Program-made: the position numbers and the translations under genes
Notes under the pieces: generated by a model
The model's input: only the letters and a program-made list of their open reading frames with translations
Databases searched by the model: none
Told to the model about the DNA's origin: nothing
Origin: Flammeovirgaceae bacterium
GTDB lineage: Bacteria > Bacteroidota > Bacteroidia > Cytophagales > Cyclobacteriaceae
Length of the DNA stretch: 16,145 nucleotides
Assembly (NCBI GenBank): GCA_016709845.1
Contig: JADJMA010000003.1
Coordinates: 1-16,145, forward strand
Direction of reading: 5' to 3'
Shown: piece by piece, positions 8,902 through 16,145 of the stretch
Position numbering within the stretch: the first letter of the stretch is position 1
Layout: each line of letters begins with the position of its first letter

Positions 8902-9643
8902 TTAGTTATTCAACCACTTTATAAATTTTCCCCACAAGGTTTTTGGTTGTGCTTTCTGTTTAACAGGAATCTCCTCAATCGGCTCTTCGTATAGTCGGGT
9001 CGCTTTGGTCGGTCGCCCTACTTTCACTTTATTAAAATAATTATCTCTTCGTCTTTCCTTCTCCCGTTCTAACGCTGCCCGCTTTTTCTCTTCCAGTTCA
9101 CGCGCTTCTTTTTCCCTTTGTTGGGCGATAGGATTTTTCCACGGACGCTGTGCCGTTTCGCGATTGGTTTGTGATTGTGAGTTTTTTCTTTCTCCTCGTG
9201 GGGCTCTTTCCCTTTCGGGGATTGGTTGACCCTCTGGAGAGGTAGACTCGGGCACCTCTTTTTCTTTGGCTCCGGCAAATCAATCTTTCCTAAAACTTTT
9301 AATCCGGATAGCTCAACTTTAGGGCTTTAATTACTTCTGGCTTTTCTTCAATTAAGGTGGGTTGAACGATTAGTACTTCCGACCGGATTTCTTCCCTTAC
9401 AGGTTCTTCTATTACAACGATTGCTTCCGACTCTTTAGGAGTTTCGATTTCAATTTCTGAATTAAGATAAACGACTACGTCTTGAAGTTTTTCGGGTGCG
9501 AAATGGCGTACAATATCCTCAACCGATTCATCTTTTAATTTTGCGTTCGATCCTTCTTCCAGATAAATCTGACGGGCAGCAAGAAAGTCAACTATTTGTG
9601 AGGGTCGTAAGGCCAGTTTTCTGGCTAATTGTCCGAGTCGCAT
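8902..9643 (-). CDS. IF-2 N-terminal-domain-like protein without a GTPase domain, frameshifted
   Basis: Starts at ATG 9643 (MRLGQLARKLALRPSQIVDF). This strongly resembles the small helical N-terminal domain of translation initiation factor IF-2 in Bacteroidota, including the later GSNAKLKDESVEDIVRHFAP. An acidic Val/Glu-rich linker follows (about residues 60-110). Across a frame change near 9300 comes KVLGKIDLPEPKKK, resembling the VxGKIDL signature that precedes the basic linker of Bacteroidota IF-2. After a second change near 9255 there is a long basic/charged helical region (REKEARELEEKKRAALEREK, possible coiled coil) and the end LWGKFIKWLNN at 8902. Total about 247 residues. No GTPase motifs (GHVDHGKT, NKxD) follow. 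It might bind ribosome or RNA by analogy; this is inference. The zinc-ribbon gene lies 3 bases downstream. Confidence 0.72.
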
Positions 9644-9668
9644 AGGTGTTTTAAGATCAATGAAGGCG

Positions 9669-9700
9669 CAAATATACTTTGTTCAGGTTATTCCATCCAA
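9669..9700 (-). promoter_or_regulatory. Bacteroidota-type promoter for the IF-2-N-like gene
   Basis: On the minus strand, TTG (complement of 9698-9700) is followed after 21 bases by TATATTTG (complement of 9669-9676), matching the TTG / TAnnTTTG consensus at accepted spacing. Transcription would start about 15-20 bases before the ATG at 9643. This is the best promoter match seen in the window. Confidence 0.6.
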
Positions 9701-9706
9701 TAAAAT

Positions 9707-9777
9707 CCCTCACCCTTAAAGCCTTATCTGTTCCGAAAATGCTTATTGCCCTCTCCCCGGGGAGAGGGCGAAGGTGA
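9707..9777. repeat. REP-like nested palindromic element
   Basis: A perfect 22-base palindrome (9748-9769, core CCCTCTCCCCGGGGAGAGGG) is flanked by outer arms TCACC (9710-9714) and GGTGA (9773-9777), giving the CCCTCACCC...CCCTCTCCC...GGGAGAGGG...GGTGA layout common to intergenic repeats in many bacterial genomes. It lies between arfB and the IF-2-N-like gene and is much more G/C-rich than its surroundings. It could also form a hairpin at the end of a transcript, but no T run follows directly. Confidence 0.65.
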
Positions 9778-9845
9778 CTTTTATGAATCGATGCTTTTGT
9801 TGGGTGCGGGATTAACCTATCAAGAATGTGTTATCTAGAAATAAC

Positions 9846-10253
9846 TCACTCGGGTTTTTGTCGCCATTTTTTCTTGTCCGAATGTTGTTTCTTTTGATTC
9901 AACCGGGTTTGCTTGGCTGCTTTTCCGGGTTTGGTGGGTTTTCTTTTTTTTCTATGAGTAAAGGCTCTGGTCAGTAATTGAGAAAGTTTAATCAAAACGG
10001 CCTCCTTGTTCTCTAATTGCGATCGGGAGTCTTGTGCGGTAAGCAGCAGGATACCGTCTTTGGTTATTTGTGTGTGTAGCTTCTTAAGTATTATTTCCTT
10101 CTGCTCTACGGAAATGGAGGAATCCGAAACGCTCCATCGCAGCGTTACTTTTGAGTTTACCTTATTTACATTTTGTCCACCCGGACCACTGCTTCGCGAA
10201 GTGGTAAAAACCAGCTCCTGTTGTATCGATTCTAAAGGGGGTGAAGCAATCAT
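9846..10253 (-). CDS. arfB: ArfB-type peptidyl-tRNA hydrolase (ribosome rescue)
   Basis: 135 residues, intact, starting at ATG 10251-10253. It carries the release-factor catalytic motif in SSGPGGQNVNKVNSKVTLRW with GGQ near residues 25-27, which triggers peptidyl-tRNA hydrolysis in the ribosomal centre. The rest matches ArfB/YaeJ: a small single domain (VEQKEIILKKLHTQITKDG, LTAQDSRSQLENKEAVLIKL) followed by the basic C-terminal tail (THRKKRKPTKPGKAAKQTR to QHSDKKKWRQKPE) that enters the empty mRNA channel of stalled ribosomes. It lacks the codon-reading domains of RF1/RF2 and the length fits ArfB. AAAGGAAAT just before its ATG, 8 bases after the GNAT stop, is a fair ribosome-binding site, so it is likely co-transcribed with the GNAT gene. 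Confidence 0.93.
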   Translation of the reverse strand: MIASPPLESIQQELVFTTSRSSGPGGQNVNKVNSKVTLRWSVSDSSISVEQKEIILKKLHTQITKDGILLLTAQDSRSQLENKEAVLIKLSQLLTRAFTHRKKRKPTKPGKAAKQTRLNQKKQHSDKKKWRQKPE

Positions 10254-10261
10254 ATTTCCTT

Positions 10262-10734
10262 TTACTGTTCTGAGATAAACTCAGGCATCCATTCAAACAT
10301 GTGGTAATGCTCACCATTCATGCCTAATTTCTCATATACTTTTGAGCAGCCAGATTTGTTTTATCAACGTATAACCGAATGCCCCGATAATCTGATTCTG
10401 GCGTGACCAGACTTTTAACGTGCTCATACATTTTTTTATAAACGCCCTGTCCTCGATATTCAGGAAGAACATAAACTGATTGAATCCAAAGTATTGTGCC
10501 ATAGCGCCAATCACTCCATTCGTAGGTTGTTAATAAACTGCCCACCACCTTTCTAGTATCGCTATCTTCCGCTACATAGTAAGCACCTTTGTCACCATCT
10601 TTAAACACAGCGTGAACACCTTCGGTAACGGTGTGATAGTCGAGGTTTATGCCCTCAGTTTCTAAAGCCATTTTTTGTTGAAACTCAATGATTGAGATGG
10701 CATCATCAAGCACGGCATTTCGAATTATAATCAT
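10262..10734 (-). CDS. GNAT family N-acetyltransferase, one frameshift
   Basis: About 158 residues from ATG 10734. GNAT landmarks: the N-terminal strand and helix MIIIRNAVLDDAISIIEFQQ, the central strand GAYYVAEDSDTRKVVGSLL, WIQSVYVLPEYRGQGVYKKM with the acetyl-CoA loop RGQGVY (motif A, usually R/QxxGxG/A), and the C-terminal IRLYVDKTNLAAQKVYEKLG (motif B). A base is missing in the AAAAG run near 10336; the apparent early stop is artificial and the protein continues GMNGEHYHMFEWMPEF to TAA at 10262-10264. The acceptor substrate is unknown; small-molecule amines are as likely as protein N-termini. It is followed after 8 bases by arfB. Confidence 0.9.
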
Positions 10735-10923
10735 TTCTTAATTTTTTAAATAGTTTACTACGATCCCTTCAATTTTTGGATGTATTCATGCTACGCGCGA
10801 TTTGTACTTATCGGATACATCCAAGTACTATCCGGATTCCTATAAGTTTTCCTGGTAGATCAAATCAAAGAGCCAAACTTTAAAATTTTCAATTGGCTTT
10901 ATGATCTATTGATTCTTTTATTT
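10735..10923. other. Intergenic gap
   Basis: 189 bases between the PLP-enzyme stop and the GNAT start. A loose hairpin (AGCCAA near 10870, TTGGCT near 10894, long A/T loop) could end the PLP-enzyme transcript on the minus strand, but the stem is only 6 bases and the T run is poor. No gene or RNA seen. Confidence 0.3.
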
Positions 10924-12051
10924 CTATAGAGCGCCTTTAATATCGTTTATTAAATCTCCGGCATCTTCAATCCCTACAGAAAACCGCAATAACTTATCAG
11001 AAATGCCTACATGTTTACGTTCGGCAGCTGTAAGCTTAGCGTGCGAGGTTTTAACGGGTGACGTGATGGTTGATTCAACACCTCCTAAACTAATAGCCCG
11101 CTTAATGTATTTTAACTTTTTGATAAATTTATCCGGATCTCCCTTTACTTCAAAAGACAACATTCCTCCAAAACCACCAGGCATTTGTTTTTTGGCGATG
11201 GCATGCCCCGGATGATTTTTTAAGCCGGGATAATAGACGCTGCCAATTTTCGATTCGCTTTCAAGAAATTTTGCGAGGGTCAAAGCATTTTCATTTTGCT
11301 GCTTTACGCGAAGCACAATGGTTTTAAACTGCGCTCTACTAAATAGCAAGACTGCGCATCTAAGCTTCCGCCAAAGTGCATGGCGCTTTGTTTAATTTTT
11401 CCGTTAGTTTTTTGATGACACCATGGCCCCACAACAAATGTCGCTGTGGCCGCCAATGTATTTGGTGCCACTATGGGTAACCACATAAATTCCAAAATCA
11501 ATTGGGTTTTGATTTACAGGGCTGGCAAAAGTATTATCGATGATGGTGACGATCCCATGATTTTTTGCAATTCGGGCAACGGCCGCCAGATCGGTGATCT
11601 TCAATAATGGATTGGAAGGCGTCTCCACATAAATCACTTTTGTATTTTTTTGAATCGCCTTTTCAAAGCTCTTCAAATCAGAAACATCAACCATGGAGTG
11701 CTCAATACCGTACCGCCCAAATTCATTCAATGCGGCATGATGGGTACCGCCATAGAGATCGTGCTGAAGTAAAATATGATCACCCGATTTTACCATCGCA
11801 AACAACGAGGTCATAATAGCGGCCATACCCGAACTGAACATAAGCCCATCCTCACCATTCTCTAAAGCCACTAATTTTTCAACGAGCGCTTTTTGATTGG
11901 GGGTATTGTAATAGCGGGGATAACGAACTTCGGTTTCATAATCATAGGCAGCCGAAGGATAAATAGGCGTAACCACGCCACCGAACAAAGGATCGCCAAT
12001 AGAACCAGCGTGAACACTTTGAGTTAGTTTAGATATTTTGGAGTTTTTCAT
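10924..12051 (-). CDS. Cys/Met-metabolism PLP enzyme (cystathionine gamma-synthase/lyase type), frameshifted
   Basis: Starts at ATG 12051, about 375 residues, the usual length. Family marks: the N-terminus TQSVHAGSIGDPLFGGVVTP, an RYYNTPNQ segment, the PLP-phosphate loop SSGMAAIMTSL, the substrate-site Tyr in QHDLYGGTHH, YVETPSNPLLKITDL, the PLP-ring Asp in TIIDNTFASP, and the Schiff-base Lys in HSGTKYIGGHSD. C-terminal: HFGGSLDAQSCYLVERSLKT, SLGGVESTITSPV, LLRFSVGIEDAGDLI. Two frame changes, both single-base losses in A runs: near 11405 (SSKKLTEKIKQ restored) and near 11325 (SLKTIVLRV restored). These enzymes catalyse gamma-replacement or elimination on homoserine esters, cystathionine or methionine; which reaction applies here cannot be decided from sequence alone. 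It is transcribed alone, divergent from the PIG-L operon. Confidence 0.92.
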
Positions 12052-12073
12052 TTGATAAGATTAACAGGGAAGA

Positions 12074-12081
12074 CAAAAATA
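12074..12081 (-). promoter_or_regulatory. Possible -7 box of the PLP-enzyme gene
   Basis: Minus strand TATTTTTG fits TAnnTTTG and lies 23 bases before the ATG at 12051. No good TTG element is present at 19-21 bases upstream, so confidence is low. Confidence 0.35.
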
Positions 12082-12231
12082 TGCAGTTTGATTGATACTA
12101 AATTTTATTAGAGGAAAATTATATGCACGGGATAGCCTGTAATATTTGTAAAGCCCTAATGCCGCTGGTAAAAATGAAACTGCTTTACTGACGAAATTTG
12201 ATAATTTTATAGTGCCTAATACTTTTAGCTA

Positions 12232-13042
12232 ATGAGTAAATACGATCTGCTTTAGTGATTTTCATTTTTTCGGTCGGCCTAATGCAATGCGTTAGCCCCA
12301 CCAACAATCCTCCTACAGAACGAACCCTGCTTGCCATATTTGCGCATCCCGATGATGAAGCAACGGTAGGCCCGGTATTGGCAAAATATGCTGCTGAAGG
12401 AGTGACTGTTTATCTGGCCAGCTACAGATGGAAGATATGGTGTTACGGGGCATGCAAAAATTCCTGCAGGCGATAGCTTGCTTCCGTGCGCGCTGAGGAA
12501 GCAAAATGTGCTGCTGAAAAGTTAGGCATTCAGCCTCCCATCATGTTTGGATTGCATGATCAATTGAGAATGGGTGAAGGCTACGGGCCAGTACATGATC
12601 AACTCAACACAATGCGCGAAAAAGTAAAGGCGTTATTTACAACCCTAAAGCCTGATGTAGTAATAACCTGGGGTCCCTCCGGCTGGACCGGCCATCATGA
12701 TCACCGGCTAGTAAGCACCGTAGTGACAGAAGTATTTCAAAGTCAAGTGGGATAAGCCATCACAACTTTATTATTCCGCAATACCTACAGGAAAGCTTCC
12801 AGTTACGGCCCGATGCAATTAGCTACTGTTGACTCTTCTTATTTAACAGTAAAAATTCCGATTACCGAAGCTGACGGCCAAAAGCAAATATTTCCTGGCA
12901 TTGCCATAAAGTCAGTACGCCCGAGACCATTGAAGGCATGCATCAACTCATTAAGACGCACGGCGGTACTGCCTGCTCCCAACCCTTAGTGGTTACGGGT
13001 GCTGAAAAAGAAAACTTTATTTTAACCCTTTATTATCTATGA
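12232..13042 (+). CDS. Exported PIG-L/LmbE-family deacetylase, frameshifted
   Basis: Reconstructed from ATG 12232: MSKYDLL, then after a missing T near 12253 the frame continues VIFIFSVGLMQC, a lipoprotein signal with lipobox Cys. The zinc site AHPDDE appears at 12344-12361, followed by a Gly-rich stretch (TDGRYGVTGHAKIPAGDSLA) and the metal/catalytic HHDH segment (TWGPSGWTGHHDHRLVSTVV, 12666-12720). The C-terminal half is readable through several frame changes (YYSAIPTGKLPVTA, LTVKIPITEADGQK, ETIEGMHQLIKTHG) to TGA 13040-13042. The family removes N-acetyl groups from sugars or other acetylated amines with Zn2+. About 270 residues. Frame changes occur near 12253, 12418, 12478, 12750, 12810 and 12890. 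Its stop overlaps the start of the amidohydrolase gene (ATGA), so the two form an operon. Confidence 0.85.
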
Positions 13043-14482
13043 GAATTCTAATTATTTGGTTGCTTGTGTTTATCTCAGCAACCTCCTTCGCTCAAAAAAG
13101 GCGCAGGTTCCAACAATCACTACAAACAAAAAAGCAGTCATTCAATCAGTCGATAGTCACACGACAGATCTCATCAGCATAAGCGACAAAATCTGGGCTG
13201 CCGAAGAAACGGCTTTTAACGAAGTTCAATCATCCAAACTGCTTGCTGATTATGCGGAAGCTAATGGCTTTAAAGTAGAACGTGGAGTTGCTGAAATGCC
13301 CACGGCTTTTGTTGCTACGTATGGCAGTGGCAGTCCGGTAATCGGTATTCTGGGCGAGTTCGATGCGTTGCCTGGCTTATCGCAAAACAAAGTGCCAACA
13401 AAAAGTCCCTTACATGAGGGCCAACCCGGCCATGGCTGTGGGCACAATCTTTTTGGTACGGCTAGTTTAGGCGCTGCTATCTCAATTAAAGAGATGATTG
13501 AGCAGGGAAAATTAAAAGGAACTATTAAATTTTATGGCACTCCTGCCGAAGAGAAATTCTTTGGCAAACTGTGGATGGTTCGCGCGGGGTTATTCAATGG
13601 GGTAGATGTAGTGATGGACTGGCACCCGGGAGCAGAGACCAAAGCCGCAGTGCAAACCGGTTTGGCTCTGGTTGATTTTATTGTAGAGTTTAATGGTCAG
13701 GCGGCACATGCTTCGGCAGATCCTTGGAATGGAAGAAGCGCTTCCGATGCTTTAGAACTTTATGCTACCGGTATTAACTATTTGCGTGAGCATGTTAAGC
13801 CGAGTGTACGCATGCATTATCATATTCAGGATGGCGGACAGGTAGTAAATGTGGTACCTGATTACTCGAGAATATGGGTAAGGGTACGCGATATCAAACG
13901 CGATGGTATGGAAGAGTATACGAACGTGTAAAGAAGATGGCCGAAAGGCGCTGCGATTTTGGCTGATGTAGATTATAAAGTTACTTTGGTATCAGGTGTG
14001 TATGAAGTGTTGGTAAACCGCACGGGTGGCGATTTGCTTACGAAGAATCTTGGTTTGCTGGGACCGATGTCTTATACCGATACGGAAGTCGCCTTCGCAA
14101 AAAAAATTCAGGAAAGCACAGGCAAACCTCAGGTAGGATTACATACCATCGTTGAACCGTTAGAAGCAACTGATCCAAATGCAGGCGGTGGCTCTACAGA
14201 TGTAGGCGATGTAAGTTGGGTAGTTCCAACTATTCGGTTGAGTGTGGCCACTGCGCCCATCGGCACACCGTGGCATTCCTGGGCTGTAGTTGCCTGTGGC
14301 GGCATGTCGATCGGGCATAAAGGCATGGTGCATGCATCAAAAACATTGGCCATGACGATGGTCGATCTCTTTGAAGACTCCAAAAAAATTGATGCGGTGA
14401 AGGCTGAGTTTAAAGAACGTAAAGGCAGTGCGGTATATAAAGTTGATTCCGGGATGGACCGCCACCGTTGGATAAGAAGTAA
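13039..14482 (+). CDS. Exported M20-family amidohydrolase (AbgB-like), frameshifted
   Basis: ATG at 13039 gives the signal peptide MRILIIWLLVFISATSFAQ; one A is missing in the A run near 13098, then the frame is open to 13931. M20D signatures: GEFDALPGLSQ, PGHGCGHNLFGTASLGAA (metal-binding HGCGHN), FYGTPAEE with the catalytic Glu, VVMDWHPGAET, FNGQAAHASADPWNGRSASD (dimerisation domain), and IQDGGQVVNVVPDYSRIWVR. Two more indels (near 13925 and 13945) lead to the second frame (DYKVTLVSGVYEVLVNRTG, PWHSWAVVACGGMSIGHKGM). A last change near 14447 gives the family-like end DGPPPLDKK at TAA 14480-14482; reading on to 14525 is an artefact. About 481 residues, as in aminobenzoyl-glutamate utilisation protein B. 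It would hydrolyse an amide of an N-acyl amino acid or similar outside the cytoplasm; the substrate is unknown. Confidence 0.9.
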
Positions 14483-14506
14483 TTTTAACCTAACAGTAAA
14501 GGTTTT

Positions 14507-14552
14507 AGCGCTGTTCAAGACTTAGCCTTTGGGGAAAGCCTTGTTCAGCGCT
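14507..14552. repeat. Imperfect inverted repeat between convergent genes
   Basis: AGCGCTGTTCAAG (14507-14519) pairs with CTTGTTCAGCGCT (14540-14552) at 11 of 13 positions around a 20-base loop. It sits between the amidohydrolase stop and the last codons of the response regulator, so it could be a weak shared terminator, but no T run follows on either strand. Confidence 0.35.
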
Positions 14553-15137
14553 TCTGTTCTTGATTGCACTTCTAACTTCGATAAATGTTTCTGATGTGCG
14601 TTCGAATTGTTTCAATCGATAAAATAATTTATAAACAATCTCGTTATACCGATAGCCTTTGGCCAGCAATCCAGTAGTTCATTCTCTCGTTTTGGAAGCA
14701 ATTGGTTAGGCTCGTGCACGGTGGTTGCTGAAACGAGGAGATTACCTTTACAACTGGCAATTTGGAGCTCATCGGAGACCTTGACAGATTTCTCTTATCG
14801 CATCAATCCAGTCGAGCTGGCTCCACTGGTCTTCAAGAACATATCCAGTCCCTACCGGGTGCATTAAATATTAAATCACCATCTTCGTAAACGGTTCACA
14901 TCAAGCTTCATACTGGGTTGCAGATTGCTACAATTTCAGTACGCATTCTATCCCATTCAATTCACCTGACAAATTAGTATCATAAGAACCACATCTACGG
15001 GTTGCATGGATAAACAGGAATCGCTTTCTGCACCGTAGAAAAAGTGTGTTTGCATTCAACCCCTCCTGCTCCAGTAGATGATCATGGAGAGTCCTTTGTA
15101 ATTTCTTCCAAATCTCAATAATAGCAACTTGAATCAT
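14522..15137 (-). CDS. NarL/LuxR-family response regulator, heavily frameshifted
   Basis: From ATG 15137 (MIQVAIIE, then DLEEIT in a shifted frame). Reading across frames gives a receiver domain with the phosphoacceptor region VVLMDTNLSGELNGIECVLK (about 14930-14985) and a linker IDAIREICQG. A LuxR-type helix-turn-helix follows: LPKRENELLDLLAKGYRYNE, then SIETIRTHIRNIYRKLEVQS and RTEALNKAFPKG before TAA at 14522-14524. This matches the Bacteroidota NarL regulators that pair with Y_Y_Y sensor kinases, and the kinase gene lies just upstream on the same strand. About ten indels in 616 bases make it the most damaged gene here, so a real pseudogene cannot be excluded. It would bind DNA through the C-terminal helix-turn-helix after phosphorylation. 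Confidence 0.75.
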
Positions 15138-15196
15138 ATAACCAAACTGCAAAATCACTCACCTTAAACCAATAACATGAAAGTGGTATTTCAACC

Positions 15197-16145
15197 TTAT
15201 AATGGCATAAGACTATTACCGGCGTTGGTAAGTGCCGCTACCTAGGTTACTTTCAATTTTAAGTTCTCCGCCACAGGCCTTTATTCTCTTGTTCATATTA
15301 CCCAATCCGTTACCACAATTCATTTTTACGTTTACTTCAGACCCCACCCCATCATCACGAAGTACTATTATCAAACTGTTATTCTTACTTAAAACTTTCA
15401 TCTCGACATGGTTGGCTGCGTACTTTAATACATTGTGAAGTGCTTCTTTTGTGACCAGAAAGCTTTGTTCCTTCTCCACTCAGCCTGAATAGGCTTATCT
15501 GAAATTTGATCCGGGCAATAAAAATGTAAATAGCGTGGAGGTGCCTTCAAACATCCATAGATGTTCGCGCATATACCAAAAAAGCTTAAGCAGGCTATCA
15601 TTAATGGGATTGTGAGACCAAATCAATTCACCAGAATTAGCAATCAATTCTCTGGATAATTCTGAAATTTTTCAGACTGCTTTTCGGTGAAGATATCTGG
15701 TTGAATTGCCTTTGTATGGCTAATTCACTTAGTATAGCGATAGTTGATAATCCAGATCCTAAATCATCGTGCATATCGCCCCAGCTTCGTTCCCGTTCTT
15801 GTAATACAGCATGTTGTTTCTCCCATTCAGAGAGCTTTCGTTTTATCTTTTGTTTGTAGTGCGCCCGGGTAGCACTCACAACACTTCCTATTACGATCAG
15901 GATAACACCTCCATAAAAAAAATCAGTTTTCCAAAATGGTGCCTCTATATTCACGCGAAGCGTTTCTTCTTCACTCCAGATTTGGCCTGTATTGGCTCCC
16001 CTTACATGAAGTGTATATTTTCCTGGAGGTAAATTAGAGTACCGTGCGTTTTTAATATGAGTTGTAGTGAAGTTCTCCATCCCACCCATCTGGTTTGTAT
16101 TGAATCTTATTTGCTTCCGGACAGGTATAATCAAGTACAGCAAAA
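15197..16145 (-). CDS. Y_Y_Y-domain sensor histidine kinase, N-terminus outside window, frameshifted
   Basis: The protein enters from the right edge. First comes a Y_Y_Y domain (FAVLDYTCPEANKIQYK in one frame, then ARYSNLPPGKYTLHVRGAN and WSEEETLRVNIEAPFW). One membrane helix follows (FFYGGVILIVIGSVVSA), a basic coiled-coil linker (YKQKIKRKLSEWEKQHAVLQ), and the phosphoacceptor region GDMHDDLGSGLSTIAILSEL, whose His is the likely autophosphorylation site (HisKA_3 type). The region 15480-15640 reads SGELIWSHNPINDSLLKLFW when joined. The HATPase part follows: the N box VTKEALHNVLKYAANHVEM, then DDGVGSEV and GNGLGNMNKRIKACGGELKI. The stop is probably TAA at 15197-15199 after a last indel (ending MPL); the open frame itself stops at 15216. 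Family members usually carry a periplasmic beta-propeller upstream, expected beyond 16145. It pairs with the regulator downstream. Confidence 0.85.

Noticed and set aside
9069..9283. Two Lys/Arg-rich minus-strand frames as separate small basic proteins
   Set aside because: They are the IF-2-N-like gene read partly in the wrong frame; only short stretches beside the frame change at 9255 are real.
10006..10278. Plus-strand open frame of 90 residues with many Cys and Ser
   Set aside because: It lies antisense to arfB, whose GGQ motif is unmistakable; the frame is a shadow.
14483..14525. Amidohydrolase C-terminus extending to 14525
   Set aside because: The last 25 or so residues of that frame do not look like the family; a one-base shift gives DGPPPLDKK and a stop at 14480-14482, as expected.
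1..16145. Programmed frameshifting as an explanation for the broken frames
   Set aside because: The breaks occur in unrelated genes, in both directions, without slippery heptamers plus structures; random indels explain them better.
1..16145. CRISPR array, transposase, integrase, phage genes, tRNA or rRNA
   Set aside because: No regular spaced repeats, no such protein motifs and no cloverleaf-like segment were found on reading both strands.

Overview
The window looks like chromosomal DNA from a Bacteroidota bacterium, most likely Cytophagales-like. The gene families are typical of that group: a FecR anti-sigma factor, an STN-type TonB-dependent receptor and a DUF4249 lipoprotein in a row; a sensor kinase with a Y_Y_Y domain paired with a NarL/LuxR regulator; A-rich leaders with little Shine-Dalgarno; and a promoter of the TTG-N21-TAnnTTTG kind. 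Species-level placement is not possible from sequence reading alone.

The most important technical point is that almost every gene is broken by single-base insertions or deletions, often in homopolymer runs. Reading across frames restores a full-length family member in nearly every case. Housekeeping-type and accessory genes are affected alike, so this reads as an error-rich (long-read-like) assembly rather than a field of pseudogenes. Coordinates below span whole reconstructed genes rather than single open frames.

Layout. 1-4166 (+): the end of a fecR-like anti-sigma gene, a FecA-type TonB-dependent receptor with a signalling STN domain, and a DUF4249 lipoprotein overlapping the receptor by ATGA. 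Together they form a surface uptake locus with self-regulation. 4167-5524 (+): an upstream region rich in repeats and a palindrome, an unrecognised lipoprotein, and a strong hairpin terminator. 5554-6287 (+): a secreted FKBP-type prolyl isomerase, convergent with 6292-7707 (-), a stand-alone receiver-domain protein followed by a quinone-oxidoreductase-like MDR enzyme. 7922-9643 (-): a TonB energy transducer, a tiny zinc-ribbon membrane protein that starts with GTG, and a protein resembling the N-terminal part of IF-2 but with no GTPase domain, preceded by a promoter and a REP-like palindrome. 9846-10734 (-): a GNAT acetyltransferase and an ArfB-type ribosome-rescue hydrolase, apparently co-transcribed. 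10924-12051 (-): a Cys/Met-metabolism PLP enzyme. 12232-14482 (+): a two-gene operon of an exported PIG-L/LmbE deacetylase and an exported M20 amidohydrolase (AbgB-like), overlapping by ATGA. 14522-16145 (-): a two-component system (sensor kinase running off the window edge, then its NarL/LuxR response regulator), the regulator being the most damaged gene in the window.

I see no CRISPR array, transposase, phage module, tRNA or rRNA. The most novel-looking items are the IF-2-N-like protein with its zinc-ribbon partner, the orphan lipoprotein with its patterned upstream region, and the exported deacetylase/amidohydrolase pair. None is a clear new system.
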